The position numbers and the translations under genes were made by a program. Shown here piece after piece: positions 17,095-25,389 of a stretch of DNA of 64,000 bases (within the stretch, counting starts at the first letter, position 1; the number at the start of each line of letters is the position of its first letter). The notes below the pieces were generated by a model that had not been told where the DNA came from, did no database searches, and saw only the letters and a list, made by a program, of their open reading frames with translations. Source of the DNA: Alcanivorax sp. (GTDB lineage Bacteria > Pseudomonadota > Gammaproteobacteria > Pseudomonadales > Alcanivoracaceae); assembly GCA_017794945.1 (NCBI GenBank), contig CP051239.1, forward strand, positions 620,001 through 684,000. Direction: 5' to 3'.

Positions 17095-17113
17095 TGTCAC
17101 GTGACACATGTCA
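17095..17113. promoter_or_regulatory. HigA operator candidate: three alternating half-sites
   Basis: TGTCA, TGACA and TGTCA half-sites occur at 17095-17099, 17102-17106 and 17109-17113, with a constant 2-bp spacer. They form two overlapping inverted repeats, the first the perfect palindrome TGTCACGTGACA. The block starts 17 bp upstream of the higB start, where autoregulation by a HigA dimer is expected. Confidence 0.55.
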
Positions 17114-18265
17114 ACCAGGCTCACGGCGATGCTCCGCGACCAAACTCTCCCGCGAAATCTCCCCAATCGCCCTGGCCCCGGTGAGCGTCATCGCCACCCT
17201 CATCTCGCTGGCGATCAGGTCCAGCACATGGGCCACGCCCTGCTCGCCGGCGGCGGCCAGGGCGTAGACGAAGGCCCGGCCCAGCAGCACGCCGTCCGCG
17301 CCCTGGGCGAGCAGGCGCACCACGTCCAGGCCGGAGCGGACGCCGGAATCCGCCAGGATCGTCAGGTCGCCCTGCACCGCATCGGCGATGGCCGGCAGGG
17401 CCCGGGCCGAGGACAGCACGCCATCAAGCTGGCGCCCGCCGTGGTTGGAGACCACGATGCCGTCCGCGCCGAACCGCACCGCCTCGCGGGCGTCCTCCGG
17501 GTCGAGAATGCCCTTGAGCACCATCGAGCCTTTCCAGTACTCACGAATCCATTCCAGATCCCGCCAGCCGATGGACGGATCGAAGTTCTCGCCCAGCCAG
17601 CCGATGTAATCCTCCAGGTGGATGCGATGGCCCAGATATGCCGACACATTGCCCAGATCGTGCGGCCGCCCGCGCAGGCCCACGTCCCACGCCCAGCGCG
17701 GGCGCGTCACCGCCTGCAGCACCCGCCGCCAGGCCGCGAACGGCCCGGACATCCCCGAATGCCGATCGCGATAGCGCGCCCCCGGCACCGGCATATCCAC
17801 CGTGAACACCAGGGTCCGCACGCCCGCCGCCCAGGCCCGCTCCAGCGCGTTCTTCATAAAACCGCGGTCGCGCAGCACATACAGCTGAAACCACATTGGC
17901 CGCGTGATCGCCGGCTGCACCTCCTCGATGGGACACACCGACACCGACGACAACGTAAACGGCACGCCCCGCGACGCTGCCGCCCGCGCCGCCTGCACCT
18001 CGCCCCGCCGGGCGTACATCCCGGTGAGCCCCACCGGCGCCAACGCCACCGGCAGGCTCACCGCCTCCCCGAACAGCCGCGCCGACAGATCCACCGCCCC
18101 CACTGCCTTCAACACCCGCTGCCGCAACGCCAGATCGCGCAGATCCGCCACATTGCGCGCCAGGGTGTGCTCGTCGTACGCGCCCCCGTCGATGTAGTGG
18201 AACAGGAACGGCGGCAGGCGGCGTTTGGCGGCGAGACGGTAATCGTGGGTGGAGGAGATGATCAT
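17111..18265 (-). CDS. FMN-dependent alpha-hydroxy-acid oxidising enzyme (LldD family)
   Basis: 384 aa. The family's FMN and substrate residues are visible. The start [21 protein letters not shown] places the family's Y-I-D-G-G. The middle has [13 protein letters not shown]. The late [12 protein letters not shown] contains the catalytic His and the following Arg. These enzymes oxidise L-lactate, mandelate or glycolate to 2-oxoacids, passing electrons to quinone. The length is close to LldD (about 380-400 aa). I set the start at 18265, after AGGAGA; a longer frame would overlap the upstream regulator. The XRE gene lies 50 bp upstream on the same strand. Confidence 0.85.
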   Translation of the reverse strand: MIISSTHDYRLAAKRRLPPFLFHYIDGGAYDEHTLARNVADLRDLALRQRVLKAVGAVDLSARLFGEAVSLPVALAPVGLTGMYARRGEVQAARAAASRGVPFTLSSVSVCPIEEVQPAITRPMWFQLYVLRDRGFMKNALERAWAAGVRTLVFTVDMPVPGARYRDRHSGMSGPFAAWRRVLQAVTRPRWAWDVGLRGRPHDLGNVSAYLGHRIHLEDYIGWLGENFDPSIGWRDLEWIREYWKGSMVLKGILDPEDAREAVRFGADGIVVSNHGGRQLDGVLSSARALPAIADAVQGDLTILADSGVRSGLDVVRLLAQGADGVLLGRAFVYALAAAGEQGVAHVLDLIASEMRVAMTLTGARAIGEISRESLVAEHRREPG

Positions 18266-18314
18266 GGTTGTCTCCTGGTGGGGTGGCGACCGGGGAGCTG
18301 GGAGCGGATACGAA

Positions 18315-18545
18315 CTAAAGACCGGCCTCATTTAATAGTTGGGCGGCGGAGGTGTTCAACGCCCTGGCAATACGCAGAATGTTCGCCAGGGAAACGTTAC
18401 GCTCGCCCCGTTCGACCGCGCCGATATAGGTACGGTGAATCCCGACGTCGGTGGCGAAGGCTTCCTGGGAAATACCGGCGGCCCGCCTCCGCTCCCGGAT
18501 CACGGAACCCAGCTTTTTCTGTGCGTCATTAATGTGAGCAGTCAT
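18315..18545 (-). CDS. Small XRE-family repressor
   Basis: 76 aa, almost entirely one helix-turn-helix domain: [20 protein letters not shown], then [20 protein letters not shown] and the helix [17 protein letters not shown]. This matches small C.-protein/SinR-like repressors, including the controllers of restriction-modification systems. No modification or restriction gene is next to it. It may control the hydroxy-acid oxidase gene 50 bp downstream and its own expression through the repeats at 18559-18591. Confidence 0.8.
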   Translation of the reverse strand: MTAHINDAQKKLGSVIRERRRAAGISQEAFATDVGIHRTYIGAVERGERNVSLANILRIARALNTSAAQLLNEAGL

Positions 18546-18558
18546 ATTTCAAATTGTT

Positions 18559-18591
18559 CTTATAGATGACTATAAATCTACATACTATAAG
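18559..18591. promoter_or_regulatory. Operator-like TATA repeats upstream of the XRE gene
   Basis: CTTATAG (18559-18565), CTATAAA (18570-18576) and CTATAAG (18585-18591) are three related half-sites just upstream of the regulator start at 18545; the outer pair is an exact inverted repeat. Small XRE repressors commonly bind such sites in their own promoter. Confidence 0.4.
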
Positions 18592-18655
18592 TAGCACATG
18601 TAGGCAGCATGCCCTATGATGACTTTAGGTATCATTCAAACTCATGGAGGGAATC

Positions 18656-18799
18656 ATGAAAAAGCGCAAGCCGAACATTGAGATCGGGCACTATCGTGGG
18701 AGCCGCTACTGGGGCGTTTGGGTTGATTCGGAGCTGCTTGCGGTGGTGTGTTATCGAAAAGGGGCGGAGGCAATTAAAGCAGCTTTGCTCAATCATTAG
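18656..18799 (+). CDS. Short hypothetical protein, 47 aa
   Basis: The ATG at 18656 follows ATGGAGGGAATC, a very good ribosome site. The product starts MKKRKPNIEIGHYRGSRYWG and continues with WVDSELLAVVCYRKGAEAI. It is basic, with a compact beta-beta-alpha look and no signal peptide. No family is known to me. A 16-codon frame starting at 18609 overlaps its start by 4 bp (ATGA) and might be a leader. The gene is followed by a hairpin at 18858-18889. Confidence 0.55.
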   Translation: MKKRKPNIEIGHYRGSRYWGVWVDSELLAVVCYRKGAEAIKAALLNH

Positions 18800-18857
18800 C
18801 GGTTAAAAAGGGAGATTCAAAACATGACAAGACTGCTTTCCTTTTATACCGTCGTAA

Positions 18858-18889
18858 GCAGGGGGCGCGAGCTTGAGAGAGCCCCCTGC
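18858..18889. terminator. Hairpin, probable terminator
   Basis: GCAGGGGGC at 18858-18866 pairs perfectly with GCCCCCTGC at 18881-18889 around a 14-base loop. It separates the short gene at 18656 from the convergent 84-aa gene. The following sequence (CTTGCTTTGG) is only weakly T-rich, so it may be a bidirectional or Rho-assisted stop. Confidence 0.5.
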
Positions 18890-18920
18890 CTTGCTTTGGT
18901 GCGTGATTTTTATTACGAGA

Positions 18921-19175
18921 TTATTCACTCGCTTCTTTAGCCGCTTTCAAAGCCGCCTTCATTGTTTCTTTTGATTGACATATTTCCATCAGTTGATCCC
19001 AACCGAGCTTCACCCCATTTGCCTTTTTTGTGCGACCTTTACACCATACTAACCCAGTCATTGTGACGTAACAGTCCCCATGGTGGGATGAACCGTCAGG
19101 AGAGTTAACTTGGAGTTCGACACCTCTCTGCTTAACTTCCATAGCCACATCAAACGACTTTATAGTTACTTTCAT
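18921..19175 (-). CDS. Small hypothetical protein, 84 aa
   Basis: The ATG at 19175 follows AGGGGAAGATA. The N-terminal half looks like a small beta-sheet (MKVTIKSFDVAMEVKQRG, then HGDCYVTMTGLVWCKGRTKK); the C-terminus is a basic/acidic helix (SKETMKAALKAAKEASE). It has two cysteines. No family is recognised. It is the last gene of the AT-richer minus-strand block with the OLD nuclease, 59 bp after that gene's stop, and may belong to the same unit. Confidence 0.6.
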   Translation of the reverse strand: MKVTIKSFDVAMEVKQRGVELQVNSPDGSSHHGDCYVTMTGLVWCKGRTKKANGVKLGWDQLMEICQSKETMKAALKAAKEASE

Positions 19176-19234
19176 TATCTTCCCCTCAGTCTATCTTTGT
19201 ACACACAACACCCGTGCGTGCTGTTAGATCTTAA

Positions 19235-21241
19235 CTACTTCAGCGCTTTGTTAACAGCGGCAAACAGCTTCCTCCAGGACTCGATTTCATCAGCTTGAAA
19301 ATCTGTGCTAGTTGCGGATCGAGACCATCTTAAAAAACACTTAGCAAGCCGATACTTAGAAAACCCTGAAATTTCTTCCGCAAAGACATCTACGATTGGT
19401 CGAGAACCCTGCGCATTCGCCTTTGCCTCTACATCCCACGATAACTCAGATTTTGCCACCTTGACCAAGGTAGATCTGAGCAAATCCTCCACTTCTGGTT
19501 TACTAACACTTCCTGCGTAGACATCTTTCGTTCTTAAGATCGCCTTTTGTCCTAGTGTGTGGACCAAAGTGTCTTGATTTGCAGCCGATTCACCCGCCGA
19601 ATCGGAGTCGAGCAAAGCGGCAACCTTCAAATTTTGTGCGTGCAGTATAGTTGCGAAGTACACAACCTTACTAGCAGAGCTTGCCGGAACTAAAGCAACG
19701 TTTTTTTTGATCCCTTCTGCACCGTCTGCGTTTAGAAGCTCCGACATCGCGTCGACGTACCAATAGTCGGTGAGTCCTTCAAGCACAAGATTCCGCTGCT
19801 GACCAAATAAACTTTGAGCCAAGTCATATCCCAAAGCTTCCTGCAATGGTAACAAGCCAGCCGCATCACCTGCGGTAATAGTCGTGTGGACTTGTGTGCC
19901 AACGGACCGATCCGTCATCTCCACCACTTTAACGATATCTATCTCGTCCGGACCTACCAAAAACGGCGAATGTGTCGAGTACAACGTTTGATTGCTTTCA
20001 GCCAACCTACTAATGGTTTTTCGAAACTCCCTTTGCTTTAGACCATGCAAGCTAAGGCCTGGCTCGTCTAATAGAAGGACTGCGTTCTGATGCTTGTCTG
20101 CCGCCTCTGCAAAAAAGACCACGAAGAATGAAACCAACCATTGAAACCCCTCCGAGCGTTGATCGAGTTCTATTTCTACGCCCAGGTCGTCTTCCACAAC
20201 CACTTTTAAATACTGGCCATCGGCTGATACTCGCAACCTGTCGGCTTCATCTCGATCACTATCGGGCGCCCAAACATTTTGTATTTCTCTAGTCAGACGA
20301 ACACTCGCCGCATTAAGTTGATAAGAACGTTTATCTAACTGGTCTCGATATTTTTGTAATGCCTCTGGGTCGTTTGCGGGCGGCTCACTTGCCTTGCCTA
20401 GGTCAGAGAGCTCTCTCGCACTAAAGCCAAGAAGCTGCAGTAAACACTTGTTGCCATAATCATAATAATCGTCATCCAATACACCTGACTCTAATCGAGT
20501 GGCCAAATGGTCGAGATGTATCACGGGTTTAACTCGGAAATAGTTGCTAAACAGAACGAATACGGGCGTTCTCTTATCAAGGATGCTCAACACCTCATCA
20601 TGCTTTTTTGAATTGGCTAGCACAGAACTAATCTTGTTATATCTGGCGTCCTCGACCTCATTAGATTCATCTACATATTGAATGTTTTGCTCTAACCATG
20701 CAGATAGCTTCTGTGCTTTTTCAGACGTTATGTAGTGGCTTTCCGTCCAGCCCGTAGTGGCTTCTGCAAGAGCTGAGCTTACCGGCTTAGATTCTTGATC
20801 AGCCTGTGCATCCATATGCGCCGCCATGCGCAAGAGGTCATTCTTGATAGTTGAATAGGTTGGACGGTCCGGTGCGTTCTCGAGCCTGTGGTAAGCCCTG
20901 TTGTCGAGATTTCTCCATAGCAGATAGGTGCAATCGTGAAACTCTTTCGGAATGTGCTTTTTGTCTGCATCCTCAAGAGAAAACCGGCCTTCGACAACCT
21001 TGACGTCAGCAGGGTCTACTTTGCCAATAGTTATGTCGTTGTATTCCGCACGAGGATAATCTCTCAGTGCATCAAATCCTTTGACCCCCTTGGGTGGGCT
21101 GAGCTGCTGGAGGGCTTGAAGTATCGCCGTCTTACCCGCCTCGTTTGGACCGACAAAAATTGCCTTCCCTGAATCCACTTCAAACCAACCGCTATCGTGG
21201 ACACTACGATATTTTTTTACCCTCGCTTCCTTCATGCGCAT
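19235..21241 (-). CDS. OLD-family ATPase-TOPRIM nuclease
   Basis: 668 aa. The ABC/SMC-type ATPase N-terminus has Walker A VGPNEAGKTAIL at about 30-38. The signature-like region and Walker B LLLDEPGLSLHG follow near 395, then the H-loop STHSPFLV. The C-terminal part has a TOPRIM domain: NLVLEGLTDYWYVDAM supplies the Glu near 490, and LLDSDSAG supplies the DxD near 550. OLD nucleases cut DNA and defend against phage. No UvrD/REP-like helicase (GajB type) is adjacent, so this fits a class 1 OLD protein acting alone. The start at 21241 follows GGAGAAATTT. GC content is well below the core genes, which suggests transfer. Confidence 0.85.
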   Translation of the reverse strand: MRMKEARVKKYRSVHDSGWFEVDSGKAIFVGPNEAGKTAILQALQQLSPPKGVKGFDALRDYPRAEYNDITIGKVDPADVKVVEGRFSLEDADKKHIPKEFHDCTYLLWRNLDNRAYHRLENAPDRPTYSTIKNDLLRMAAHMDAQADQESKPVSSALAEATTGWTESHYITSEKAQKLSAWLEQNIQYVDESNEVEDARYNKISSVLANSKKHDEVLSILDKRTPVFVLFSNYFRVKPVIHLDHLATRLESGVLDDDYYDYGNKCLLQLLGFSARELSDLGKASEPPANDPEALQKYRDQLDKRSYQLNAASVRLTREIQNVWAPDSDRDEADRLRVSADGQYLKVVVEDDLGVEIELDQRSEGFQWLVSFFVVFFAEAADKHQNAVLLLDEPGLSLHGLKQREFRKTISRLAESNQTLYSTHSPFLVGPDEIDIVKVVEMTDRSVGTQVHTTITAGDAAGLLPLQEALGYDLAQSLFGQQRNLVLEGLTDYWYVDAMSELLNADGAEGIKKNVALVPASSASKVVYFATILHAQNLKVAALLDSDSAGESAANQDTLVHTLGQKAILRTKDVYAGSVSKPEVEDLLRSTLVKVAKSELSWDVEAKANAQGSRPIVDVFAEEISGFSKYRLAKCFLRWSRSATSTDFQADEIESWRKLFAAVNKALK

Positions 21242-21313
21242 AAATTTCTCCTATTGGCTGAATTGAGAGGCTCAACGCGCGTGGACTAGAATAGGCGCAA
21301 GCTTGCGAGCGCC

Positions 21314-21805
21314 CTAAGTTTCACGGTTGCGGGAATTCTTTCCGCCATCTAGCCGAATTAAAGCACTTTTCAAATATATCTTTGCTGTGTAGAAACTAAA
21401 GGCATTTATTGATAAAGCCCCAGCAAAACCAACAAAAACCCAAGCCCCGACCAATGTGTTTAGTGCGCCAAAAACCCAAACGACAAAACACGGGATGGCA
21501 AATAGTATACTGTTCATTATGCCAACATCAAAATGAACCTTAAGCTTCCAATAATCAGGCCACTCGTGCAAAATCTTCTCGTTTTTCTCACTTGGAAAAA
21601 GAACACCCACCCCCTCTTTCAAAGTCCATCCTGCGGTTCCAGCGGGAAATATCATTGCCCAGTTAATTGCATCTTCATTCAGCGACGACAAGGGAAAGTA
21701 TTCAGAAATAAATTTCTGAGATAACATATAGGCAGCAAAACAAAAAGCAAGAAACAAAAACTCGTAACTGACAAAAAACACTCTCAAAAAATATAGCATC
21801 CTCAT
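21314..21805 (-). CDS. Small membrane protein, possible RexB-like partner
   Basis: 163 aa. It has a first hydrophobic helix (FLRVFFVSYEFLFLAFCFAA), a semi-hydrophobic segment around residues 48-70, and two closely spaced helices (NSILFAIPCFVVWVFGAL and VGAWVFVGFAGALSI). The tail is short and basic. Its ATG overlaps the stop of the upstream 292-aa gene by one base (TGATG), so the pair is translationally coupled. A soluble protein followed by a small 3-4-helix membrane protein is the lambda RexA-RexB layout; sequence similarity to RexB itself is not evident. The function is otherwise unknown. Confidence 0.6.
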   Translation of the reverse strand: MRMLYFLRVFFVSYEFLFLAFCFAAYMLSQKFISEYFPLSSLNEDAINWAMIFPAGTAGWTLKEGVGVLFPSEKNEKILHEWPDYWKLKVHFDVGIMNSILFAIPCFVVWVFGALNTLVGAWVFVGFAGALSINAFSFYTAKIYLKSALIRLDGGKNSRNRET

Positions 21806-22683
21806 CAGTGATTCATATCCCGCTCTTTGGAAATCTTTTCAAACTGAACTTTTGTCTTTACCGCAAGCTCTTTGGGAACTGGTTCTTTGTCGTGAAGAAA
21901 GCTTTTTTGCGTATCACTCGTTTTAATCACGACCTCATCGCCATTTTCCATCCCAACCACTTTGCCTCTACCATACCCATCGGCAGCCATTAGAATTGCG
22001 GCATCGCCGATTGCAGGCGGTTCATCTGGTTCGTACTCAGGCGAGTCCATTATTCGATCCATAAGCTCGATGATTCTGGACTTCAAACCTTTTGTCTTAG
22101 AGGTCTGCTCTTTAACCGTTACTTCAGAAGCGTTTCTATTTTCAATATAGTCATTGAGGCCACCCCACAATCTACCGAAAAGAGGGTTTGGAGGATGTAC
22201 TGTTGCTGAAAACTCTGTGAAATGACTTAGTTTTTTAAGACGAGACGTGAAAGCACGATAATCTGACACAGGCTCCACATCGCAAGCCACAAAGAATCCG
22301 TCAAAGGCAGCCTCAATCACTGACTTGAATCTTCTTGGAAACACATCCTCTTGAATACCATTCCAAACATGCAAGAATGCAATGCCCGAATACTCCGGCA
22401 AATATATAAATGAAGAACTGGCTTCAAGAAGGTTTGGCACATCTGCATCAACCTGGGAACGGCTGACTTCATCAATCACCGTAGCATGACCTTCCTTTGC
22501 ATACTTAGAAAGCTTACCAAAGATATAGGGAGTCTCTTCCTTTCTATTGTCGATCACATCCGTTATCGTCCAGTCAAACTTTCCGATAGATATTATCGGA
22601 GCATTGACAATGGCGTCCATCAACCTTTCTTGGTCAAGATTTATTTTCACCACTCGGCCAAGATAGTATCTTCCTCTTCTCAC
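21805..22683 (-). CDS. Hypothetical soluble protein, possible RexA-like partner
   Basis: 292 aa from a GTG start after AAGGGG. The N-terminal half resembles lambda RexA in length and strand pattern: PIISIGKFDWTITDVIDNRK, then a Y-F segment (TPYIFGKLSKYAKEGHATVI), then LEASSSFIYLPEYSGIAFLH. The C-terminal 70 residues form a separate beta-rich module (ILMAADGYGRGKVVGMENGD). RexA senses phage replication structures and triggers the RexB channel, causing abortive infection. That role is inferred here only from architecture and a weak pattern. It is coupled to the membrane-protein gene downstream. Confidence 0.5.
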   Translation of the reverse strand: MRRGRYYLGRVVKINLDQERLMDAIVNAPIISIGKFDWTITDVIDNRKEETPYIFGKLSKYAKEGHATVIDEVSRSQVDADVPNLLEASSSFIYLPEYSGIAFLHVWNGIQEDVFPRRFKSVIEAAFDGFFVACDVEPVSDYRAFTSRLKKLSHFTEFSATVHPPNPLFGRLWGGLNDYIENRNASEVTVKEQTSKTKGLKSRIIELMDRIMDSPEYEPDEPPAIGDAAILMAADGYGRGKVVGMENGDEVVIKTSDTQKSFLHDKEPVPKELAVKTKVQFEKISKERDMNH

Positions 22684-22710
22684 CAGAAACCCCTTAAGTC
22701 TGTGAAATTC

Positions 22711-22953
22711 TGACAGGCATTAGAACGCCAGCTCGGATATCAAATGAACACACCGCGCCATACCTTTTTTTATTTCTACTGATTCAAAATAAAACCAGAA
22801 AAACCACCCACTGACAAACGCTTCAAGCCACCACCGTCCCGGCATCCCGGCCAATCCTCTGCCCCCAAAAACAAAAAGGCCGCCAACGCCTAAGCGTCAA
22901 CGGCCTTTTAAGTAAGCCCTTACTAATTCCCCTAATCAGATAAATCCCAGGTC
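22711..22953. repeat. Diverged copy C of the guaA-end repeat
   Basis: This segment shares several blocks, in the same order, with the repeats at 31736-31978 and 36269-36478. A box around GCCAGCTCGGATA is shared with 31736 onward. An AATAAAA..CAGAAAA segment and a ACAAACGC segment follow. The terminator hairpin and AAGTAAGCCCTTA are shared with both. The last part, CCTAATCAGAT at 22931 onward, is a degenerate form of the 24-bp core found at the guaA end. It marks the border between the OLD/Rex-like block and the catabolic operon. Confidence 0.65.
22874..22909. terminator. Rho-independent terminator, bidirectional
   Basis: AAAAGGCCG at 22874-22882 pairs with CGGCCTTTT at 22901-22909, with an inner AACGC/GCGTC step. 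A/T tracts flank both sides, so it can stop transcription from either direction. It lies downstream of the tetR-family gene on the minus strand and within the guaA-end repeat C. Confidence 0.75.
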
Positions 22954-22976
22954 AGCCCCCGCTGCGGCGAGTCAAG

Positions 22977-23636
22977 CTATTCCCCCTCCCCCGGCAACGC
23001 CAACCCAGCAATCCACTTAGCCTTCTCCGGCGACACACCCAGCGCCTGCAGCACCATCTCCGCCGCAATGCGGTCGGCGTGTTCCACCTCGCCGTCTTCC
23101 ACGAGCAGGTTCATGGCGCCCAGGGTGGCGGAGATGACCATGCTCATGGCCATTTCTTCGTGGGCGTAGTGGAAGTCGCCTTGGCGGCGTCCGGCTTGGA
23201 GGTCGGCGCGGAGGTAGGTGGCGAGGGTGGAGCGCATGCCTTCGGCGTAGCGGACCACGGTGATGAGGGCGCGGGTCCAGTCCGGGTCGGTGCGGGCTTT
23301 GTTCATGAAGGTGCGCACGGCGATGCTGAGGCGTTCGGCGCCGCTTTCGACGGCTTCGCTGACGGTGAGGATCTGTTCGGAGAGCTGGACGGCCAGTTCC
23401 AGGCCCACGGCTTCGAGGACTTGTTCGCGGGAGCGGAAGTAGTTGTAGACGGTGCCGTTGGAGACGCCGGCTTCGTCGGCGAGGGTGTTGAGGGCGAGGT
23501 CGCCGACGCCGGCGCGGGCGTAGATGCGCAGGGCGGCGTCCAGCAGTTGCCGCCGGGTGCGGGCTTTCTTTTTGTGGCCCCGGGTGAGGGTGCTGGCCGG
23601 GGCTTTGCGGGTGCCGGGCGTCGCTTTCTTTGCCAT
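22977..23636 (-). CDS. TetR/AcrR family repressor
   Basis: 219 aa. The N-terminal helix-turn-helix is typical: RRQLLDAALRIYARAGVGDL, then LADEAGVSNGTVYNYFRSRE. The remaining residues form the helical ligand/dimer domain. I prefer the ATG at 23636; an in-frame TTG at 23690 overlaps the operator. The palindrome CTCAATATTGAG lies 50 bp upstream, and the same core occurs in the divergent catabolic promoter, so it most likely represses both. It lies downstream of the monooxygenase gene on the same strand. The inducer is probably the pathway substrate or a ring-cleavage product. Confidence 0.85.
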   Translation of the reverse strand: MAKKATPGTRKAPASTLTRGHKKKARTRRQLLDAALRIYARAGVGDLALNTLADEAGVSNGTVYNYFRSREQVLEAVGLELAVQLSEQILTVSEAVESGAERLSIAVRTFMNKARTDPDWTRALITVVRYAEGMRSTLATYLRADLQAGRRQGDFHYAHEEMAMSMVISATLGAMNLLVEDGEVEHADRIAAEMVLQALGVSPEKAKWIAGLALPGEGE

Positions 23637-23685
23637 GAGACCGTTCCAACCGTGGGCTTGGGTGGCGTCATGATACTGGGAAAAG

Positions 23686-23697
23686 CTCAATATTGAG
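23686..23697. promoter_or_regulatory. TetR operator candidate 1
   Basis: Perfect 12-bp palindrome CTCAATATTGAG. Its 10-bp core TCAATATTGA is the same as in the divergent promoter at 25402-25411. It sits just upstream of the tetR-family start and in the 83-bp gap between that gene and the monooxygenase stop. Confidence 0.6.
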
Positions 23698-23718
23698 AGT
23701 CCTTCATCATAAGTGCCT

Positions 23719-25308
23719 TTAGGCAGTCGTGAGTGCCCGAAGGCAGTCCTCGACGATGCGTTCCGCGTGGCGGGCCGGGCCGTCGTGGAGGATGACGCGG
23801 TCCGGGCGGCACACCACCAGGGTGCCCCGGGAGGGGCCGTTGGCCAGGCAGTCGGAGAGGTCCTCGGCGAAGGGGGTGCCGGTGGCCGGATGCTGGCCGC
23901 GCAGGCCGATCTGCAGGAAGGCGCCGCCGTGGGCCTGCCAGCGGGCCTGGGTGGCGTCGTCGAGGACAGCGCGGGGGTCGACGCCGAAGCCGATCAGGGT
24001 GAGGCGGTCGCCGAGCGCGTCGTCGCTGGGGCGGATGTGGCCGTCGTGGCGGACCAGGCCCTGGGGCAGCAAAGCGCCGCGGATGACGCCCTTGCGGCCG
24101 CGGCCCTTGATCAGGAAGCCCTGGCGGAAACGGTTGGGCGGTTTGATTTCCAGTTCCTCCAGCTGGCGGCGCAGCAGCGGCACCAGGCGGCCCAGGCGCA
24201 TGGCGCCGTGCACCGTGATCGCCTTGAAGTGGCTGCGGGGCATAACCAGGCTGCCCATCAGCTTGGCCAGGCCGATCATTTTCTTGGCGTGGGGGCGGCG
24301 TTCCCGGTCGTAGCTGTCGAGCAGGGCCGGGGCGGCCCGGCCGTTGACCACCCAGGCCAGTTTCCAGCCCAGGTTGGCCACGTCCCGCAGGCCGGCCACC
24401 AGGCCCTGGCCGACGAAGGGCGGGGTGATGTGGGCGGCGTCGCCGGCGAGGAACACCCGGCCTTGCTGGAAGGCGCCACAGCAGCGGGCATGGAAGCGGT
24501 ATACCGCCTTACGCTCGATCACCAGGTCGTCCGGGGCGACCCAGGGGGCCAGCAGTTCGGCGACTTTTTCCGGGCGCTCCATGTCCTCGTGGGTTTCGCC
24601 GGGCTGGAGCATGAATTCCCAGCGTTCCCGGCCGCCGGGGGCGGGCATGTGCGGGGTGGGCCGGGCGCTGTCGCAGAGGAATTCCACATGGTCGATGGCT
24701 TTGCCTTCGCGGGCCTTGGCGTCGACGATCAGCCAGTCCTCCGGGTAGGTCTCGCCCTGGAAGGCCTGGCCGATCAGGCCGCGCACGGTGGAGCTGGCGC
24801 CGTCCGCGCCCACCAGGTAGCTCGCGCTGACTTCGTGGCGGCGGCCGTCGCGGTCTTTCAGATAGGCAGTGACGCCGGTGTCGGACTGGCTGAGATCCAC
24901 CAGCTCATAGCCGTCCCGAAAACTCACGCAGGGAAAAGCGGCCACCTGCCGGCGCAGGGCCCGCTCCAGGTCCGGCTGGTAGAAGGTCACCAGCTTGGGG
25001 TGGCCGTCCAGGGTGCCGGCGGTGTTGGCGCGGCCGAACTCGCCCAGGTAGCGGCAGTGCATTTTCACTTCCGGGATGGCGATGCGGTCGAAGGCGTCTT
25101 CGCCCAGCCCGGCCATTTGCAGGACGCGCAGGGCCTCGTTGTCCAGGGCGATGGCGCGGGGCGCCAGCAGCACCTCCGCCACCTTGTCCACCACCAGGGT
25201 GGTCACCCCGTAGCGGCCCACCAGCGCGCACAGCGCGGCCCCCACCGGCCCATAGCCAATCACCAGCACGTCGGTGGTCCGGGGCAGTGCGTCTTTGTTG
25301 TTCGTCAT
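23719..25308 (-). CDS. FAD-dependent aromatic hydroxylase (MhpA/PheA-like flavoprotein monooxygenase)
   Basis: 529 aa, matching the 3-(3-hydroxyphenyl)propionate hydroxylase group (about 550 aa). The FAD motif is DVLVIGYGPVGAALC near the N-terminus. The second motif is YLVGADGASSTVR near residue 165. The third is GRVFLAGDAAHITPPFVGQG near 280. The enzyme would add one oxygen to a phenolic ring using NAD(P)H. I prefer the ATG at 25308, with one at 25323 as an alternative. It is divergent from the ring-cleavage genes, sharing a promoter region with a TetR site, so it probably supplies their catechol-type substrate. Confidence 0.8.
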   Translation of the reverse strand: MTNNKDALPRTTDVLVIGYGPVGAALCALVGRYGVTTLVVDKVAEVLLAPRAIALDNEALRVLQMAGLGEDAFDRIAIPEVKMHCRYLGEFGRANTAGTLDGHPKLVTFYQPDLERALRRQVAAFPCVSFRDGYELVDLSQSDTGVTAYLKDRDGRRHEVSASYLVGADGASSTVRGLIGQAFQGETYPEDWLIVDAKAREGKAIDHVEFLCDSARPTPHMPAPGGRERWEFMLQPGETHEDMERPEKVAELLAPWVAPDDLVIERKAVYRFHARCCGAFQQGRVFLAGDAAHITPPFVGQGLVAGLRDVANLGWKLAWVVNGRAAPALLDSYDRERRPHAKKMIGLAKLMGSLVMPRSHFKAITVHGAMRLGRLVPLLRRQLEELEIKPPNRFRQGFLIKGRGRKGVIRGALLPQGLVRHDGHIRPSDDALGDRLTLIGFGVDPRAVLDDATQARWQAHGGAFLQIGLRGQHPATGTPFAEDLSDCLANGPSRGTLVVCRPDRVILHDGPARHAERIVEDCLRALTTA

Positions 25309-25389
25309 CGCCTTATCACCCATTCGCAAGAAGACGGGCGCCCCGGCCTGGCCGGTGGTCCACCCTGAAAGCGGTCTTTGTATCTTTTA

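Noticed and set aside
19176..19234. ATCTAAC and ACACACAACAC motifs between the 84-aa gene and the OLD gene as an attC site
   Set aside because: The segment is too short and only one heptamer fits; no hairpin arms.
21242..21313. GGCGCAAGCTTGCGAGCGCC palindrome between the OLD gene and the membrane-protein gene as an attC or terminator
   Set aside because: One GTTGAGC heptamer is present but no opposite heptamer, and there is no T tract. A related AAGCTTGC sequence at 30908 shows similarity but no defined function.
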